Origin: Sulfuricaulis sp.
GTDB lineage: Bacteria; Pseudomonadota; Gammaproteobacteria; Acidiferrobacterales; Sulfurifustaceae
Reading direction: 5' to 3'
Length of the DNA: 45,429 nucleotides
Assembly: GCA_030650525.1 (NCBI GenBank)
Contig: JAUSDQ010000119.1
Coordinates: forward strand, 1 to 45,429
This document shows, piece by piece, positions 8,336 to 17,059 of the stretch. Below the pieces are notes generated by a model. That model did no database searches. It saw only the letters and a program-made list of their open reading frames with translations, and was not told where the DNA came from. Both the position numbers and the translations under genes were made by a program. Position 1 is the stretch's first letter, and each line of letters opens with the position of its first letter.

Positions 8336-9466
8336 CTAGGCGTTTTCCATCAGTCGGCTGTAGCGCGTCAGGTGGAAATCAGTGTCACCAAACAGCACGT
8401 CCAGCATGGTCATATGCTTGAAGTAGTCGCCGACTTCGAGCTCGTCCGTCATGCCCATGCCGCCATGAAGCTGAACCGCCTGCTGTCCAATGAATCGTCC
8501 CGCGTTGGCGCACATGATTTTCGCGGCGGACAACATCTTTTGCGCCTGCTCTGTCTCGCCAACCGACACAGCATCGGCGGCGACGTAGGCCATGCTCAGT
8601 GCCAGTTCCTTCTGCACGAGCATGTCGGCAATGCGATGCTGCAAGGCCTGGAACGACGCCAATGGCTTCTTGAACTGATGTCGATTTTTGATAAATTCGA
8701 TGGTGATTTCAATCAAGCGCTCCATGGCACCCACGGCATGGGCACACAAGGGAGCAATGCCCTGATCAATGGCGTATTGCAGCCACTCAAGCGCGCCCGG
8801 GCCGCTGCGGATCATGCTCGACCGTGGAAGCCTGACAGATTCGAGTCGGATGTCCGCCGCCCCGTCTCCATTCATCGTAGGGTAGTCCACGACATGGACT
8901 CCTGCCCGGTCGCGCTCAACCAGGAACAATCCGAACTGTTCGCTGCCAGCCATCCTGGCTGAAACAATGAACGCATGCGCCGCACCGCCTGCCCAAACCA
9001 GCTGCTTGGCCCCGCAGATCTCGACACCGGTCTCGCTGACCATGGCACGGGTCTGGACTTGATCGAGGTTGTAACGACCTCGCACCTCTTGGTAGGCAGG
9101 CACCACAATTTTCTGTCCGCTGGCCATGCCTGGCAGCCAGACTTCCTTGGTCTCGCCGTTGTCGCATGCCTGGAGCAAGGTGGCAGCCATGACAGCTGAT
9201 GGAATCAGCGGGCCAGTCACCAAGCCCCGGCCGAGTTCCTTGTAAACGAGCAGTTGGCTGTGTGCATTTTCGCCAAAGCCACCGTATTCAGCTGGCAATG
9301 TCAGCCCCTGAATGCCCATGTCCGCGAGCGCGGACCACACGTCCTGATCAAAGCCCGACTGCTTGCGAGCCACCACACGGCGATTGGCAAAGGTGTATCT
9401 TGACTCGATGAACTTGCGCAGGCTGTCGACCAGCAGCTGCTGTTCCTCACGAATTAAAAAGTCCAT
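8336..9466 (-). CDS. Acyl-CoA dehydrogenase-family subunit lacking the catalytic base
   Basis: This 376-residue ACAD-like protein starts at MDFLIREEQQLLVDSLRKF. The frame runs open 62 codons further upstream, but those residues are not ACAD-like and would overlap the preceding gene. It has LPAEYGGFGENAHSQLLVY, IKNRHQFKKPLASFQALQHR and LHGGMGMTDELEVGDYFKH. At the helix-G position it reads YAIDQGIAPL, without Glu, and the C-terminus (FGDTDFHLTRYSRLMENA) lacks a YEGT motif. It therefore looks like the structural partner of the preceding ACAD (9481-10677), 14 bases upstream. This is the second catalytic/non-catalytic pair of unit B. Confidence 0.87.
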   Translation of the reverse strand: MDFLIREEQQLLVDSLRKFIESRYTFANRRVVARKQSGFDQDVWSALADMGIQGLTLPAEYGGFGENAHSQLLVYKELGRGLVTGPLIPSAVMAATLLQACDNGETKEVWLPGMASGQKIVVPAYQEVRGRYNLDQVQTRAMVSETGVEICGAKQLVWAGGAAHAFIVSARMAGSEQFGLFLVERDRAGVHVVDYPTMNGDGAADIRLESVRLPRSSMIRSGPGALEWLQYAIDQGIAPLCAHAVGAMERLIEITIEFIKNRHQFKKPLASFQALQHRIADMLVQKELALSMAYVAADAVSVGETEQAQKMLSAAKIMCANAGRFIGQQAVQLHGGMGMTDELEVGDYFKHMTMLDVLFGDTDFHLTRYSRLMENA

Positions 9467-9480
9467 GGTGTGCTCCCGTG

Positions 9481-10677
9481 TCAAAGTCCGAGGACTATTT
9501 TTGAGATGATGTTCTTCTGGACTTCCGTGGTGCCCCCGTAGATACTCGCCTTTCTCATGTCGAAATAGGCCGCTGCCGCCGGCGCCGCCCATTGCGGGCC
9601 GCTGACCGGCTGCACCACGCCGGGTTGAAGCCAGGCAGGCGAAAAGGGCCACGCGTCGGGACCGATGACTTCCAGCTGCACCATGGCAATCTGCTGCTGC
9701 AGCTCCGAACCCCGGATCTTGAGAACGGATACCTCGGGGCCCTGCTTCTCTCCGGCATCCTGACGAATTGTCTTTAGCAGCATCATCTCCAACGCCATCA
9801 GCTCCATCTCCAGTTGTGCAACCTTGTCCCTGATGCGCCCAGATTGAAGCAAGGACTGGCCGTATCCATCCATGGTTTGGGATGCGTAATGCTTGAGTTG
9901 CCGTAGCTCGCGCCGGCAGTGCCCCACACCCACAATTCCTGTTCGTTCATGCCCGAGAAGGTACTTGGCATAGGTCCACCCCTTGTTTTCGACCCCCACC
10001 AAGTTCTCCAAGGGTACTTCCACGCCATCGAGGAAGACCTCGTTGATATCCGAGCCTCCATCCAGGGTCACGATTGGCTGGACGCGAATACCCGGCGACT
10101 TCATATCGATGAGGAGCATCGATATGCTTTCCTGTGCCTTGGCATCGGGGTCGGTGCACACCAGGCAAAACATCCAGTCCGCCCAGTGGGCAAAGGTCGT
10201 CCAGATCTTCTGACCGGTTACGACGTATTTGTCACCAACCCGGATCGCCCGGGTCTTGAGCGCCGCCAGATCCGATCCCGCGCCAGGCTCTGAGTACCCT
10301 TGGCACCAAAAATCCTCCATTGGCGCAATACGGGGCAGGAACCTTGCCTTTTGCGCCTCTGATCCATACTTCATCAGTACCGGGCCGATCATGTTCAGCC
10401 CGAACAACACCGGACGCGGTGCGCCAGCTCTGAAGCACTCAATCTCGAAGATGAGCCTTTGAATCGGGCTCCAGCCGGTGCCCCCATGGGCCTTGGGCCA
10501 AATTGGAGCACCCCAACCCTTTTGATACAGGATGCGTTGCCAACGAACGTAGTCGTCGCGTATCAGATGCCTGTGGCCAAGCACCTTGCTGCTGATATCG
10601 GCGGGCAGATGGCCTTCGACAAAAGCCCTGACTTCGTCACGAAACTCAGTTTCTTCGGCGTGATGGAGGATGTTCAA
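9481..10677 (-). CDS. Acyl-CoA dehydrogenase, catalytic partner subunit (TTG start)
   Basis: The 398-residue ACAD has FWCQGYSEPGAGSDLAALKTRA, TGQKIWTTFAHWADW, helix-G LLGHERTGIVGVGHCRRELRQLK cut here to its key HERTG, and the C-terminal ASIYGGTTEVQKNIISK. Gly sits where MCAD has its Glu, so Glu in HERTG is the probable base. The start is assigned to TTG at 10677 (NILHHAEETEFRDEVRAF follows) because AAGGA lies six bases upstream. The frame also extends to an ATG at 10791, but that part overlaps the preceding CoA-transferase and is not ACAD-like. It is paired with the non-catalytic subunit at 8336-9466. The length and W-rich middle resemble steroid and terpenoid ACADs. Confidence 0.87.
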   Translation of the reverse strand: MNILHHAEETEFRDEVRAFVEGHLPADISSKVLGHRHLIRDDYVRWQRILYQKGWGAPIWPKAHGGTGWSPIQRLIFEIECFRAGAPRPVLFGLNMIGPVLMKYGSEAQKARFLPRIAPMEDFWCQGYSEPGAGSDLAALKTRAIRVGDKYVVTGQKIWTTFAHWADWMFCLVCTDPDAKAQESISMLLIDMKSPGIRVQPIVTLDGGSDINEVFLDGVEVPLENLVGVENKGWTYAKYLLGHERTGIVGVGHCRRELRQLKHYASQTMDGYGQSLLQSGRIRDKVAQLEMELMALEMMLLKTIRQDAGEKQGPEVSVLKIRGSELQQQIAMVQLEVIGPDAWPFSPAWLQPGVVQPVSGPQWAAPAAAAYFDMRKASIYGGTTEVQKNIISKIVLGL

Positions 10678-10744
10678 GGGAGTTCCTTCAGGAGACCTGC
10701 ACCATGGCAGGTGAATGGAAAGGCAAGACGGCAGGCGCGAACAC

Positions 10745-11968
10745 TCATAAGACCCCGTCCTTTCTAAGAGCGGCGATGCGGTCCGCACCAAGCCCGAGCT
10801 TCTTGCTCAGCACGTCATCGGTGTGCTCGCCCAAGCCGGGCGCGGAACGCTCGTAATGAATGGGCGTTTCCGAGAAATGGATGGGGTTGGCCACACCGGG
10901 CGCCTGGACACCGGCCGCATGCGGCAAGGACAGTCGCATGTGACGGTGCCGCACCTGAGCGTCCTCGAAGACCTGCTGCAGGTCGTAGATCGGCCCACAA
11001 GGCACGTTGGCGGCCCGTAGCAATTCGATCCATTGCGCCATGGTGCGGGTCTTCATGGCCTGCGCGATCTGGGGTATCAGTTCGACGCGGTTGCGGTTTC
11101 TCTCCCCCGCCGTGCTGAAGCGCGCATCGGTTCCCAGCGCGTCGCACCCAAGCGCCTTGCAGAAGGACCGGTATTGTGAGTCGTTGCCCACGGCAACGAT
11201 GATGTCGCCCTCCTTGCAGCGAAACACCTGGTAGGGCACCATGTTCAAATGGGCATTGCCCATCCGCCGGGGGACATTGCCGGAGAGAAAATAGTTGATG
11301 GCTTGGTAGGAGGTGATGCTCACCATGCAGTCGAGCAGGGAGATGTCGATGTACTGACCTTCGCCGCTGACGTTGCGATGCTCCAGCGCGGCCAGGATGG
11401 CGGTGGTGGCATACATGCCGGTCATCAAATCGCTCAGGCCGATACCCACCTTCATCGGCTCGTCACCGGGCTGGCCTTCGGGCTGCCCGGTCATGCTCAT
11501 GATTCCACCCATGCCCTGGAACACAAAGTCGTAACCCGGCAGATCGGCGCAGGGACCGTTCTGTCCGTAGCCGGTGATTGAGCAATAGACGATGCGCGGG
11601 TTGATTTTTCTGAGATCCTCGAAGGCCAGTCCGTAGCGCGCCAGCGCGCCCACCTTGTAGTTCTCGACCAGCACATCGGTGTCCCGCGCCAAGTCCCGGA
11701 TGATGCGTTGACCCTCGGGCGTCGCAATGTCAACGGTGATCGACTTCTTGCCCCGGTTCGCGCTGAGGAAGTAGGACGACGCGGTCGTTTCTTGCCCATG
11801 CACGTCCTTGAGGAACGGCGGCCCCCAGGCGCGGGTGTCATCCCCCCCTTGCGGACGCTCCACCTTGATCACCTCGGCGCCCATGTCAGCGAGATTCTGA
11901 GTAGCCCAAGGGCCTGCGAGGACGCGCGTGAGGTCCAATACCTTGATATGCCCGAGTGCGGTTTTCAT
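10745..11968 (-). CDS. CaiB/BaiF-family (type III) CoA-transferase
   Basis: The 407-residue protein shows the family pattern: LDLTRVLAGPWATQNLADMGAEVIKVE cut to its conserved core LAGPW at about residue 18, then ANRGKKSITVD (70-80), SITGYGQNGP (130-139) and GIGLSDLMTGMYA with the predicted nucleophile Asp180. These enzymes move CoA between an acyl-CoA and a free carboxylic acid through an aspartyl-CoA anhydride. Here it could activate the growth substrate or an intermediate with succinyl- or acetyl-CoA as donor, complementing the AMP-forming ligase of unit A. It precedes the two ACAD pairs. CoA donor and acceptor are not predictable from sequence. Confidence 0.9.
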   Translation of the reverse strand: MKTALGHIKVLDLTRVLAGPWATQNLADMGAEVIKVERPQGGDDTRAWGPPFLKDVHGQETTASSYFLSANRGKKSITVDIATPEGQRIIRDLARDTDVLVENYKVGALARYGLAFEDLRKINPRIVYCSITGYGQNGPCADLPGYDFVFQGMGGIMSMTGQPEGQPGDEPMKVGIGLSDLMTGMYATTAILAALEHRNVSGEGQYIDISLLDCMVSITSYQAINYFLSGNVPRRMGNAHLNMVPYQVFRCKEGDIIVAVGNDSQYRSFCKALGCDALGTDARFSTAGERNRNRVELIPQIAQAMKTRTMAQWIELLRAANVPCGPIYDLQQVFEDAQVRHRHMRLSLPHAAGVQAPGVANPIHFSETPIHYERSAPGLGEHTDDVLSKKLGLGADRIAALRKDGVL

Positions 11969-12017
11969 GCTTTGATTTCTTGTGTGCTGCTATGGAAGGT
12001 CTGGCGGCGTCGATGCA

Positions 12018-13301
12018 TCAGGCGGACGACGTCACCACGGCGCATGAGAATTCGCGCTGAAGGGCTTCACGATGGCGCGGATGAGCCACCGCGATCAGAC
12101 CCGCGGCGCGTTGTCGAGGGGACGCCGTGCGCACCGCTGCCACACCGTATTCCGTGACGACGAAATCCACATGAGACGAATCTATCGTCACGAGCTTGCC
12201 GGCGCCCAAATCCGACACGACGTTGCTGGCACCGTCCCTACCGTAGGTCGAGCGCAACGCGACAATGCTCACGCCCCCCTTGGCATGAACGGCACCGGCG
12301 GCAAAGTCGGGCAGCCCACCGGGTAGTGAGACGCGCCGACCATTGACCGACTCGGCGTTGACTTGAGCGGCGAGATCGACCTGCAGTGCGCTGTTGATGG
12401 CGCACAGACCGTCAATGCTGGCCAGTACGCTGGCATCGTGCGTCAGGGAGCAGGGGTGAAACTCAATCGCGGCGTTACGGTGCAGGAAGTCATAGAACGA
12501 CTGGCTGCCGCCGGCCATCGTGGTCACGCTGACGCCAGGCAAGTGGCGCTTCGTGCTGTTGTCGATCACGCCGGATTCGATCAGCGGGCGCACCGCGTCG
12601 GTCACGATGCCGGAATGCAGGCCCAGATGCGACAGGTGCCCAAGCTGGGCGAGCACCCGGTCAGGAAGCGAGCCTATACCAACCTGCAACACCGCGCCGT
12701 CGCGGACCAGGCCCGCGACATGGCGCGCGATCTGCTCGTCCACCTGGTCTGCTGGCGCGGGCGAAAGTTCCTGGGGCGGGCGATCCGCATCCACAAACCA
12801 GTCGATCAGCGAGATCGGCAAACGGGTGTCACCGCAGGTGTGGGGCATGTGGGGATTGATTTCGGCAACGATCAGCGGTGACTGCGCGAGCACGGCCCGC
12901 ATGTAATCCACGGAAACGCCGAGCGAGACCTGCCCCGCCTCGTCGGGGCTGGACACCTGAAGCAGCACCAGGTCCGCGCGCAACGCGCCGCTGTCAAACA
13001 GCTTGGGAATTGCCGACAGCGGATATCGCAGCGCCCGCGCCCTGTCGTCATTCAACGCGGAACGAAGCCCGCGGCCAGGGAAAAAGGTGGCGACATCGAG
13101 TTGCGCCGCGGGTCCTGCCTCGGCATAGGGTGAGTCGCCCATTGGCATGAGCGTGAGCAAATGCGCGCCACTGATGGCGCTGGCGTGTTCGGCCAGTTGC
13201 CGCGCCAGCCACCGTGGTTCGGCAAAACCGGAGTGCAGAACCACCGTGGTGTCCGCCCCCAATCGCGCCAACAAAGCGCCAACGTCGTACAGTCGTTTCA
13301 T
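12018..13301 (-). CDS. Acetyl-CoA hydrolase/transferase (family I CoA-transferase) homologue
   Basis: The 427-residue protein aligns by eye with 4-hydroxybutyrate CoA-transferase-type enzymes: VVLHSGFAEPRWLAR (residue 20), LQVGIGSLPDRVL (205), CAINSALQVDLAAQVNAES and the conserved FVVTEYGVAAVR near the end. The catalytic Glu expected in the motif GIHSEMISDGV appears as Gly231 here (LGLHSGIVTDAV). It may therefore use another nucleophile, act as a thioester hydrolase, or belong to a divergent subgroup. It lies between the 3-hydroxyacyl-CoA dehydrogenase (12-base gap) and CaiB gene. The biochemical assignment to CoA transfer is therefore tentative; the fold assignment is secure. Confidence 0.82.
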   Translation of the reverse strand: MKRLYDVGALLARLGADTTVVLHSGFAEPRWLARQLAEHASAISGAHLLTLMPMGDSPYAEAGPAAQLDVATFFPGRGLRSALNDDRARALRYPLSAIPKLFDSGALRADLVLLQVSSPDEAGQVSLGVSVDYMRAVLAQSPLIVAEINPHMPHTCGDTRLPISLIDWFVDADRPPQELSPAPADQVDEQIARHVAGLVRDGAVLQVGIGSLPDRVLAQLGHLSHLGLHSGIVTDAVRPLIESGVIDNSTKRHLPGVSVTTMAGGSQSFYDFLHRNAAIEFHPCSLTHDASVLASIDGLCAINSALQVDLAAQVNAESVNGRRVSLPGGLPDFAAGAVHAKGGVSIVALRSTYGRDGASNVVSDLGAGKLVTIDSSHVDFVVTEYGVAAVRTASPRQRAAGLIAVAHPRHREALQREFSCAVVTSSA

Positions 13302-13313
13302 GAATCGACCGGC

Positions 13314-14174
13314 TCAGTCCTTGGGCGCGTAGTCGTAAAAGCCCCTGCCCGACTTCTTGCCCCACGAGCCGCTTTCATACATCTGCTTCAACAAGTCGTT
13401 AGGTTTGGCGGCCTCGACACCGGTCTCCAGGTACTCGTCCATGCGGGCCAGGTAGGAAACATCGATGCCTGTGCTGTCGAGCAGACGCAGCGGCCCCATT
13501 GGATGGCCCAGGCCTTTCATCACCGCGAGGTCGATGTCCTCGGCCGTGGCATAGCCACCCTCCAGCAGGTTGACGGCCTCCTTGGTCAGGGCACGGAAAA
13601 TTCGATTGACGATGAAGCCCGGTACTTCCTTGCGCATCAGTACCGGCGTCTTGCCGATGCGGCGGCAGAAGTCCATCGCACGCGCGATGACCGCCTCGGG
13701 CACCGCCGGGTGCACAACGACCTCGACCAGCTCCATCACCAGCGCCGGGTTGAAGAAATGCAGATTGAGCACCTGACCAGGTCGCGTGGTGGCTTCGGCC
13801 AGTCGTGAACCTCGGATGTTCGAGCTGTTGGTGGTCAGCAGCGTATCAGCGGGACACAGCACGTCAAGCTGGCGAAAGAGCTCGGCCTTGGGCTCGAACT
13901 GTTCGATGATGGCTTCAATGACGATGGCAGCACCTTTGACGGCATCGGCCAGTGCGTTGTCCATGCGCAAGCGGCCCAGGGCCGCGTCGTGGTCGCCCGC
14001 GCTGAGCTTGCCCTTGGCGATGCGTCCGTCCAGATACTCTCGATAAAATGACATCGCCTGACCCAGTGATTCGGCTCGGCTGTCGTGCAGCACGACAGTG
14101 AAGCCTCGCAAGGCGCACTGCAACGCAATCTGGCGCCCCATTGCGCCCGCGCCAATGACGGCAACTTGTTCCAT
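13314..14174 (-). CDS. 3-Hydroxyacyl-CoA dehydrogenase, NAD-dependent
   Basis: The 286-residue protein has the Rossmann signature VAVIGAGAMGRQIALQ at its start and the catalytic His with surrounding residues in LNLHFFNPALVMELVEVV. The C-terminal domain signature is GHPMGPLRLLDSTGIDVSYL, ending with SGRGFYDYAPKD. This is the single-function HBDH/PaaH type, without a hydratase domain. It oxidises 3-hydroxyacyl-CoA to 3-ketoacyl-CoA with NAD. The start at 14174 follows AGAAGGA; an ATG six codons upstream is less well placed. It sits between a crotonase and the CoA-transferase homologue, and together with the thiolase makes a complete lower beta-oxidation set. Confidence 0.93.
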   Translation of the reverse strand: MEQVAVIGAGAMGRQIALQCALRGFTVVLHDSRAESLGQAMSFYREYLDGRIAKGKLSAGDHDAALGRLRMDNALADAVKGAAIVIEAIIEQFEPKAELFRQLDVLCPADTLLTTNSSNIRGSRLAEATTRPGQVLNLHFFNPALVMELVEVVVHPAVPEAVIARAMDFCRRIGKTPVLMRKEVPGFIVNRIFRALTKEAVNLLEGGYATAEDIDLAVMKGLGHPMGPLRLLDSTGIDVSYLARMDEYLETGVEAAKPNDLLKQMYESGSWGKKSGRGFYDYAPKD

Positions 14175-14192
14175 GATGAATCCTTCTGTCAA

Positions 14193-14951
14193 TCAGTTGT
14201 TCGCGGCGAAAGTCGCGATACCCGCCTTGCGCTCCTTCGATGCGTAGCAGGCGTTCGCGACCTCCATGTCGAAGCGGCAGGCGGCCCATGCGTTGACGCC
14301 GTCGTCGATGGCACGCTTGGCACCGCGCACGGCGGGCTGCATGTTGGCTGCAATCTCTTTAGCGAGTGACAGCGCCACTGCCAATTCCTCGCCGCGCGGT
14401 ACAACACGGTTGATGGCGCCCAGGCGCAGCATCTCTTGGGCTGGCAAGGTCTTCGCGGTCAGGATCAATTCCTTGGCGCGCGCAGGCCCGATCAACGCTG
14501 GCAGCTTGCGGCAACCACCAGCGGCAGGAATCAAACCCCACTTCACCTCCGGCAAACCGAAGCTCGCACCTTCCGCGGCAACGACAAGATCACACGACAG
14601 TGCCAGCTCAAAGCCACCAGCCAGCGTGTGGCCAAACACCGCAGCCACGGCGGGTTTGCCACGACCGTCGAGCTCGCGGTACATCGGGAACAGATCGCCG
14701 GCTCGGAAGGCCTCGGCCTCGCTGTCCGTGAAGGTCTGACGCTCCTTCAGGTCCACTCCGGTACTAAAGGCTCGCTCGCCCGCGGCGGCAAGCACGATGA
14801 CGTCAATACTGTCATCAGCCTCAAGATCGGCAATCGCCGCGCGCAACGCACGCGTCATCGCGCGGTTGATCGAGTTCAGTGCCTCGGGCCGATTCAGCGT
14901 CAGCACGGCAATGTGGTCGTCTCGCCGTTCAATTAGGATTTCGTCTGACAT
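14193..14951 (-). CDS. Enoyl-CoA hydratase (crotonase) with both catalytic glutamates
   Basis: The 252-residue crotonase has the oxyanion-hole loop AFSTGVDL near residue 60, the Glu144-type motif HTLAGGFELALSCDL, and the Glu164-type motif FGLPEVKWGLIPAAGG. Both acidic residues needed for water addition are therefore present, and a true 2-enoyl-CoA hydratase is likely. The order thiolase, hydratase, 3-hydroxyacyl-CoA dehydrogenase (gaps 12 and 18 bases) gives a coherent beta-oxidation cassette. Chain length and branching preference are unknown. Confidence 0.92.
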   Translation of the reverse strand: MSDEILIERRDDHIAVLTLNRPEALNSINRAMTRALRAAIADLEADDSIDVIVLAAAGERAFSTGVDLKERQTFTDSEAEAFRAGDLFPMYRELDGRGKPAVAAVFGHTLAGGFELALSCDLVVAAEGASFGLPEVKWGLIPAAGGCRKLPALIGPARAKELILTAKTLPAQEMLRLGAINRVVPRGEELAVALSLAKEIAANMQPAVRGAKRAIDDGVNAWAACRFDMEVANACYASKERKAGIATFAANN

Positions 14952-14963
14952 GCCTGGCTCCCT

Positions 14964-16154
14964 TCAGGACTCACGCCGGATCACCATGGCCGTGGTCACG
15001 CCACCCCCGCCGCAGATGCTGGCCACACCAAGTTCCTTGTCGTTGCGACGCAGGATGGACGCCAGAGTTATCAGTAAACGCCCGCCCGTGAAGCCGGTGG
15101 GATGCCCCAAGGCGATACCGCCGCCCCAAATATTGAGTCGCTCGCGATTCCAGCCCAGCTCCTTTTCGTTGGCCAGGATCTGGGCCGCGAAGGCTTCGTT
15201 GACTTCGATGAAGTCCATGTCGTTCAGGCTCATGCCGGCCTGCTTGAGCGCCAGCGGAATCGCTGCGCCAGGGCCGTCGCCCATCAGGGACGGCGCCACC
15301 GCCGTTTCCGCGAAAGACACCACGGAGAACAGTGGCGTGAGTCCCTGTGCCCTGGCGCGATCGCGCGTCGTCAGAACGATGGCGCAGGCCGCATCGCCCA
15401 TGGTGCAGGCATTGCCCGCGGTCACGGTGCCGTCTTTCTTGAACACGCTACGCAGCTTGGCCAACTTGTCCAGCGTGCTGTCGGGGCGCCAGCCTTCGTC
15501 TTGCGCGAACAACTCACCCGCGGGATGCTTCTTGCTGGGCTCCAGGCGAAAAGGCACGATTTCGTCGGCAAACCAACCTGCCGCTTGCGCCTTGGCGGCG
15601 CGCTGCTGGGATTGCAGCGCGAATGCGTCCTGGGCCTCGCGGCTCAGACCGTACTTGTCGGCCAGGTTCTCCGCGGTCAGGCCCATGCCGTAGCCACACA
15701 GGGGATCGATCGTGTCCGACCAGCTGTCAAGCAGTGTCTTGTCACCGGATTTGAAGCCTTCCCAGCGCGCGCCCTTGAGCAGGTAAGGCATGGTGCTCAT
15801 GGATTCCATGCCGCCGGCCATGACAAAGTCAGCGCCCGCCGCCTGCAACTCGCGCGCCGCCAGCATCACCGTCTTCATGCCCGACGGGCAGGCCATGTTG
15901 ACGGTCATCACCGGCGAGCTAACCGGCAAGCCCCCGCGTATCGCCGCCGTGCGCGCCGGATTCGGCCCATTGCCGGCCTGACGGCAGTTGGCGTAGATCA
16001 GCTTGTCGATCAGGCTGGCGTCCAGGCCACCGGCTGCCAGCGTGCCGCGAATCGCCGCCGCACCCAGGTCGTAGGCGGACACATCACGCAGCGTGCCGCC
16101 GAAGCTGCCGATCGGCGTGCGCCTGGCCGCCACCGCGACGATGTCCTTGTCCAT
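14964..16154 (-). CDS. Acetyl-CoA C-acyltransferase (thiolase)
   Basis: The 396-residue thiolase starts at MDKDIVAVAARRTPIGSFGG (16154). The open frame extends well upstream, but that portion is a shadow of the amidohydrolase gene. The acylated Cys is Cys89 in VNMACPSGMKTV. The second active-site set is ALGHPTGFTGGRLLI (His) and SICGGGGVTTAMVI (Cys). It cleaves 3-ketoacyl-CoA to acetyl-CoA or propionyl-CoA plus a shorter acyl-CoA, and with acetoacetyl-CoA synthetase it could convert acetoacetate to two acetyl-CoA. The gap to the amidohydrolase gene is 11 bases. Confidence 0.94.
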   Translation of the reverse strand: MDKDIVAVAARRTPIGSFGGTLRDVSAYDLGAAAIRGTLAAGGLDASLIDKLIYANCRQAGNGPNPARTAAIRGGLPVSSPVMTVNMACPSGMKTVMLAARELQAAGADFVMAGGMESMSTMPYLLKGARWEGFKSGDKTLLDSWSDTIDPLCGYGMGLTAENLADKYGLSREAQDAFALQSQQRAAKAQAAGWFADEIVPFRLEPSKKHPAGELFAQDEGWRPDSTLDKLAKLRSVFKKDGTVTAGNACTMGDAACAIVLTTRDRARAQGLTPLFSVVSFAETAVAPSLMGDGPGAAIPLALKQAGMSLNDMDFIEVNEAFAAQILANEKELGWNRERLNIWGGGIALGHPTGFTGGRLLITLASILRRNDKELGVASICGGGGVTTAMVIRRES

Positions 16155-16165
16155 GGCAGCGGCCT

Positions 16166-17008
16166 TCACAGCTTGTAAACCCGAGCAGCGTTGCCGTGCA
16201 GGATCTTGTCCGCGATTTTTTCGGTCAGGCCCAGTTCGTTGCGGATGATCTGGATCGCCTCCTTGTGCATCACGGCCGGATAGTTCGTGCCCCAGATGAC
16301 CTTGTTCTGCCCGCGTGTCTTCATGAACTGGATCAGCGTGGGCTCCAGGTACTTGGGGTTGTGGGCGTCGATGCCGAGATAGACGTTCTCGTGCTTCCAG
16401 GCCAGCGAGATCATCTCCTCGGTCCAAGGCCAGCCGGTGTGGGCGCCAATGATGGTGAGCTCGGGGAAGTCGAGCGCGATGTCGTCCATGTGGATGGGGC
16501 GGCCAAACTCGTTGGGCATGTGCTCGGCCGAATGACCGACCTGCATCGACACCGGAACGCCGAGCTCGGCGCACTTGGCGTAAAGCGGGTAGAACTGGCG
16601 GTGATTGAGCGGAATGCCCCAGCCATAGGGATGAATGTAAACGCCCTTGAATCCGTACTCTTTCACGGCCTTCTCGACCTGGCGAACACTCTCCATTCCC
16701 TTGAGCGGATTGAAGCCAGCCAGCCCGACAATACGGCCATTCGACTGCTTAACGGCCTCGTACACTTCTTCCTCTGTGATGTCCCACAGCAGCGTCTTCT
16801 TCTTGTAGGAGAACATTCGGATCGCCGGCACCAGCACCTTGGAACAACCGGCCTCATCCATCATGGCGACGAACTCTTCGACGGTCTTGCCTTTGACCCG
16901 ATCCTCCATCTTCCACCACTTGATGAGACGGTACATCTCGGGTGCGTCGAACCAATTTTTCTGGATCGATTCGGGCGTAAACAGATTGCAGTGAAAGTCG
17001 ATAGGCAT
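16166..17008 (-). CDS. Amidohydrolase-2 (ACMSD-like) TIM-barrel protein with altered metal ligands
   Basis: The 280-residue protein has the amidohydrolase_2 layout: an N-terminal MPIDFHCNLF, central MQVGHSAEHM and TIIGAHTGWPW, and IWGTNYPAVMHKEA near the end. Family members normally have HxH at the first strand and a GSDYP/GTDYP Asp. Here these are H6-C-N8 and N242 (GTNYP). Two metal ligands are therefore replaced by Asn, while the other two His are kept. The start at 17008 follows GGAG; an earlier TTG-started METT version would put the start inside that ribosome binding site. It lies between acetoacetyl-CoA synthetase and thiolase genes. It may hydrolyse or decarboxylate a pathway intermediate, or bind one; its role is unknown. 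Confidence 0.8.
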   Translation of the reverse strand: MPIDFHCNLFTPESIQKNWFDAPEMYRLIKWWKMEDRVKGKTVEEFVAMMDEAGCSKVLVPAIRMFSYKKKTLLWDITEEEVYEAVKQSNGRIVGLAGFNPLKGMESVRQVEKAVKEYGFKGVYIHPYGWGIPLNHRQFYPLYAKCAELGVPVSMQVGHSAEHMPNEFGRPIHMDDIALDFPELTIIGAHTGWPWTEEMISLAWKHENVYLGIDAHNPKYLEPTLIQFMKTRGQNKVIWGTNYPAVMHKEAIQIIRNELGLTEKIADKILHGNAARVYKL

Positions 17009-17059
17009 GGTTGTCTCCAATAAACTAGGGTGAAAGGAAATGGGTGAATGAGAAGGAAA

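Noticed and set aside
7628-8962. 444-codon plus-strand open frame antisense to two ACAD genes
   Set aside because: It spans parts of two well-supported genes on the other strand and shows no recognisable domain.
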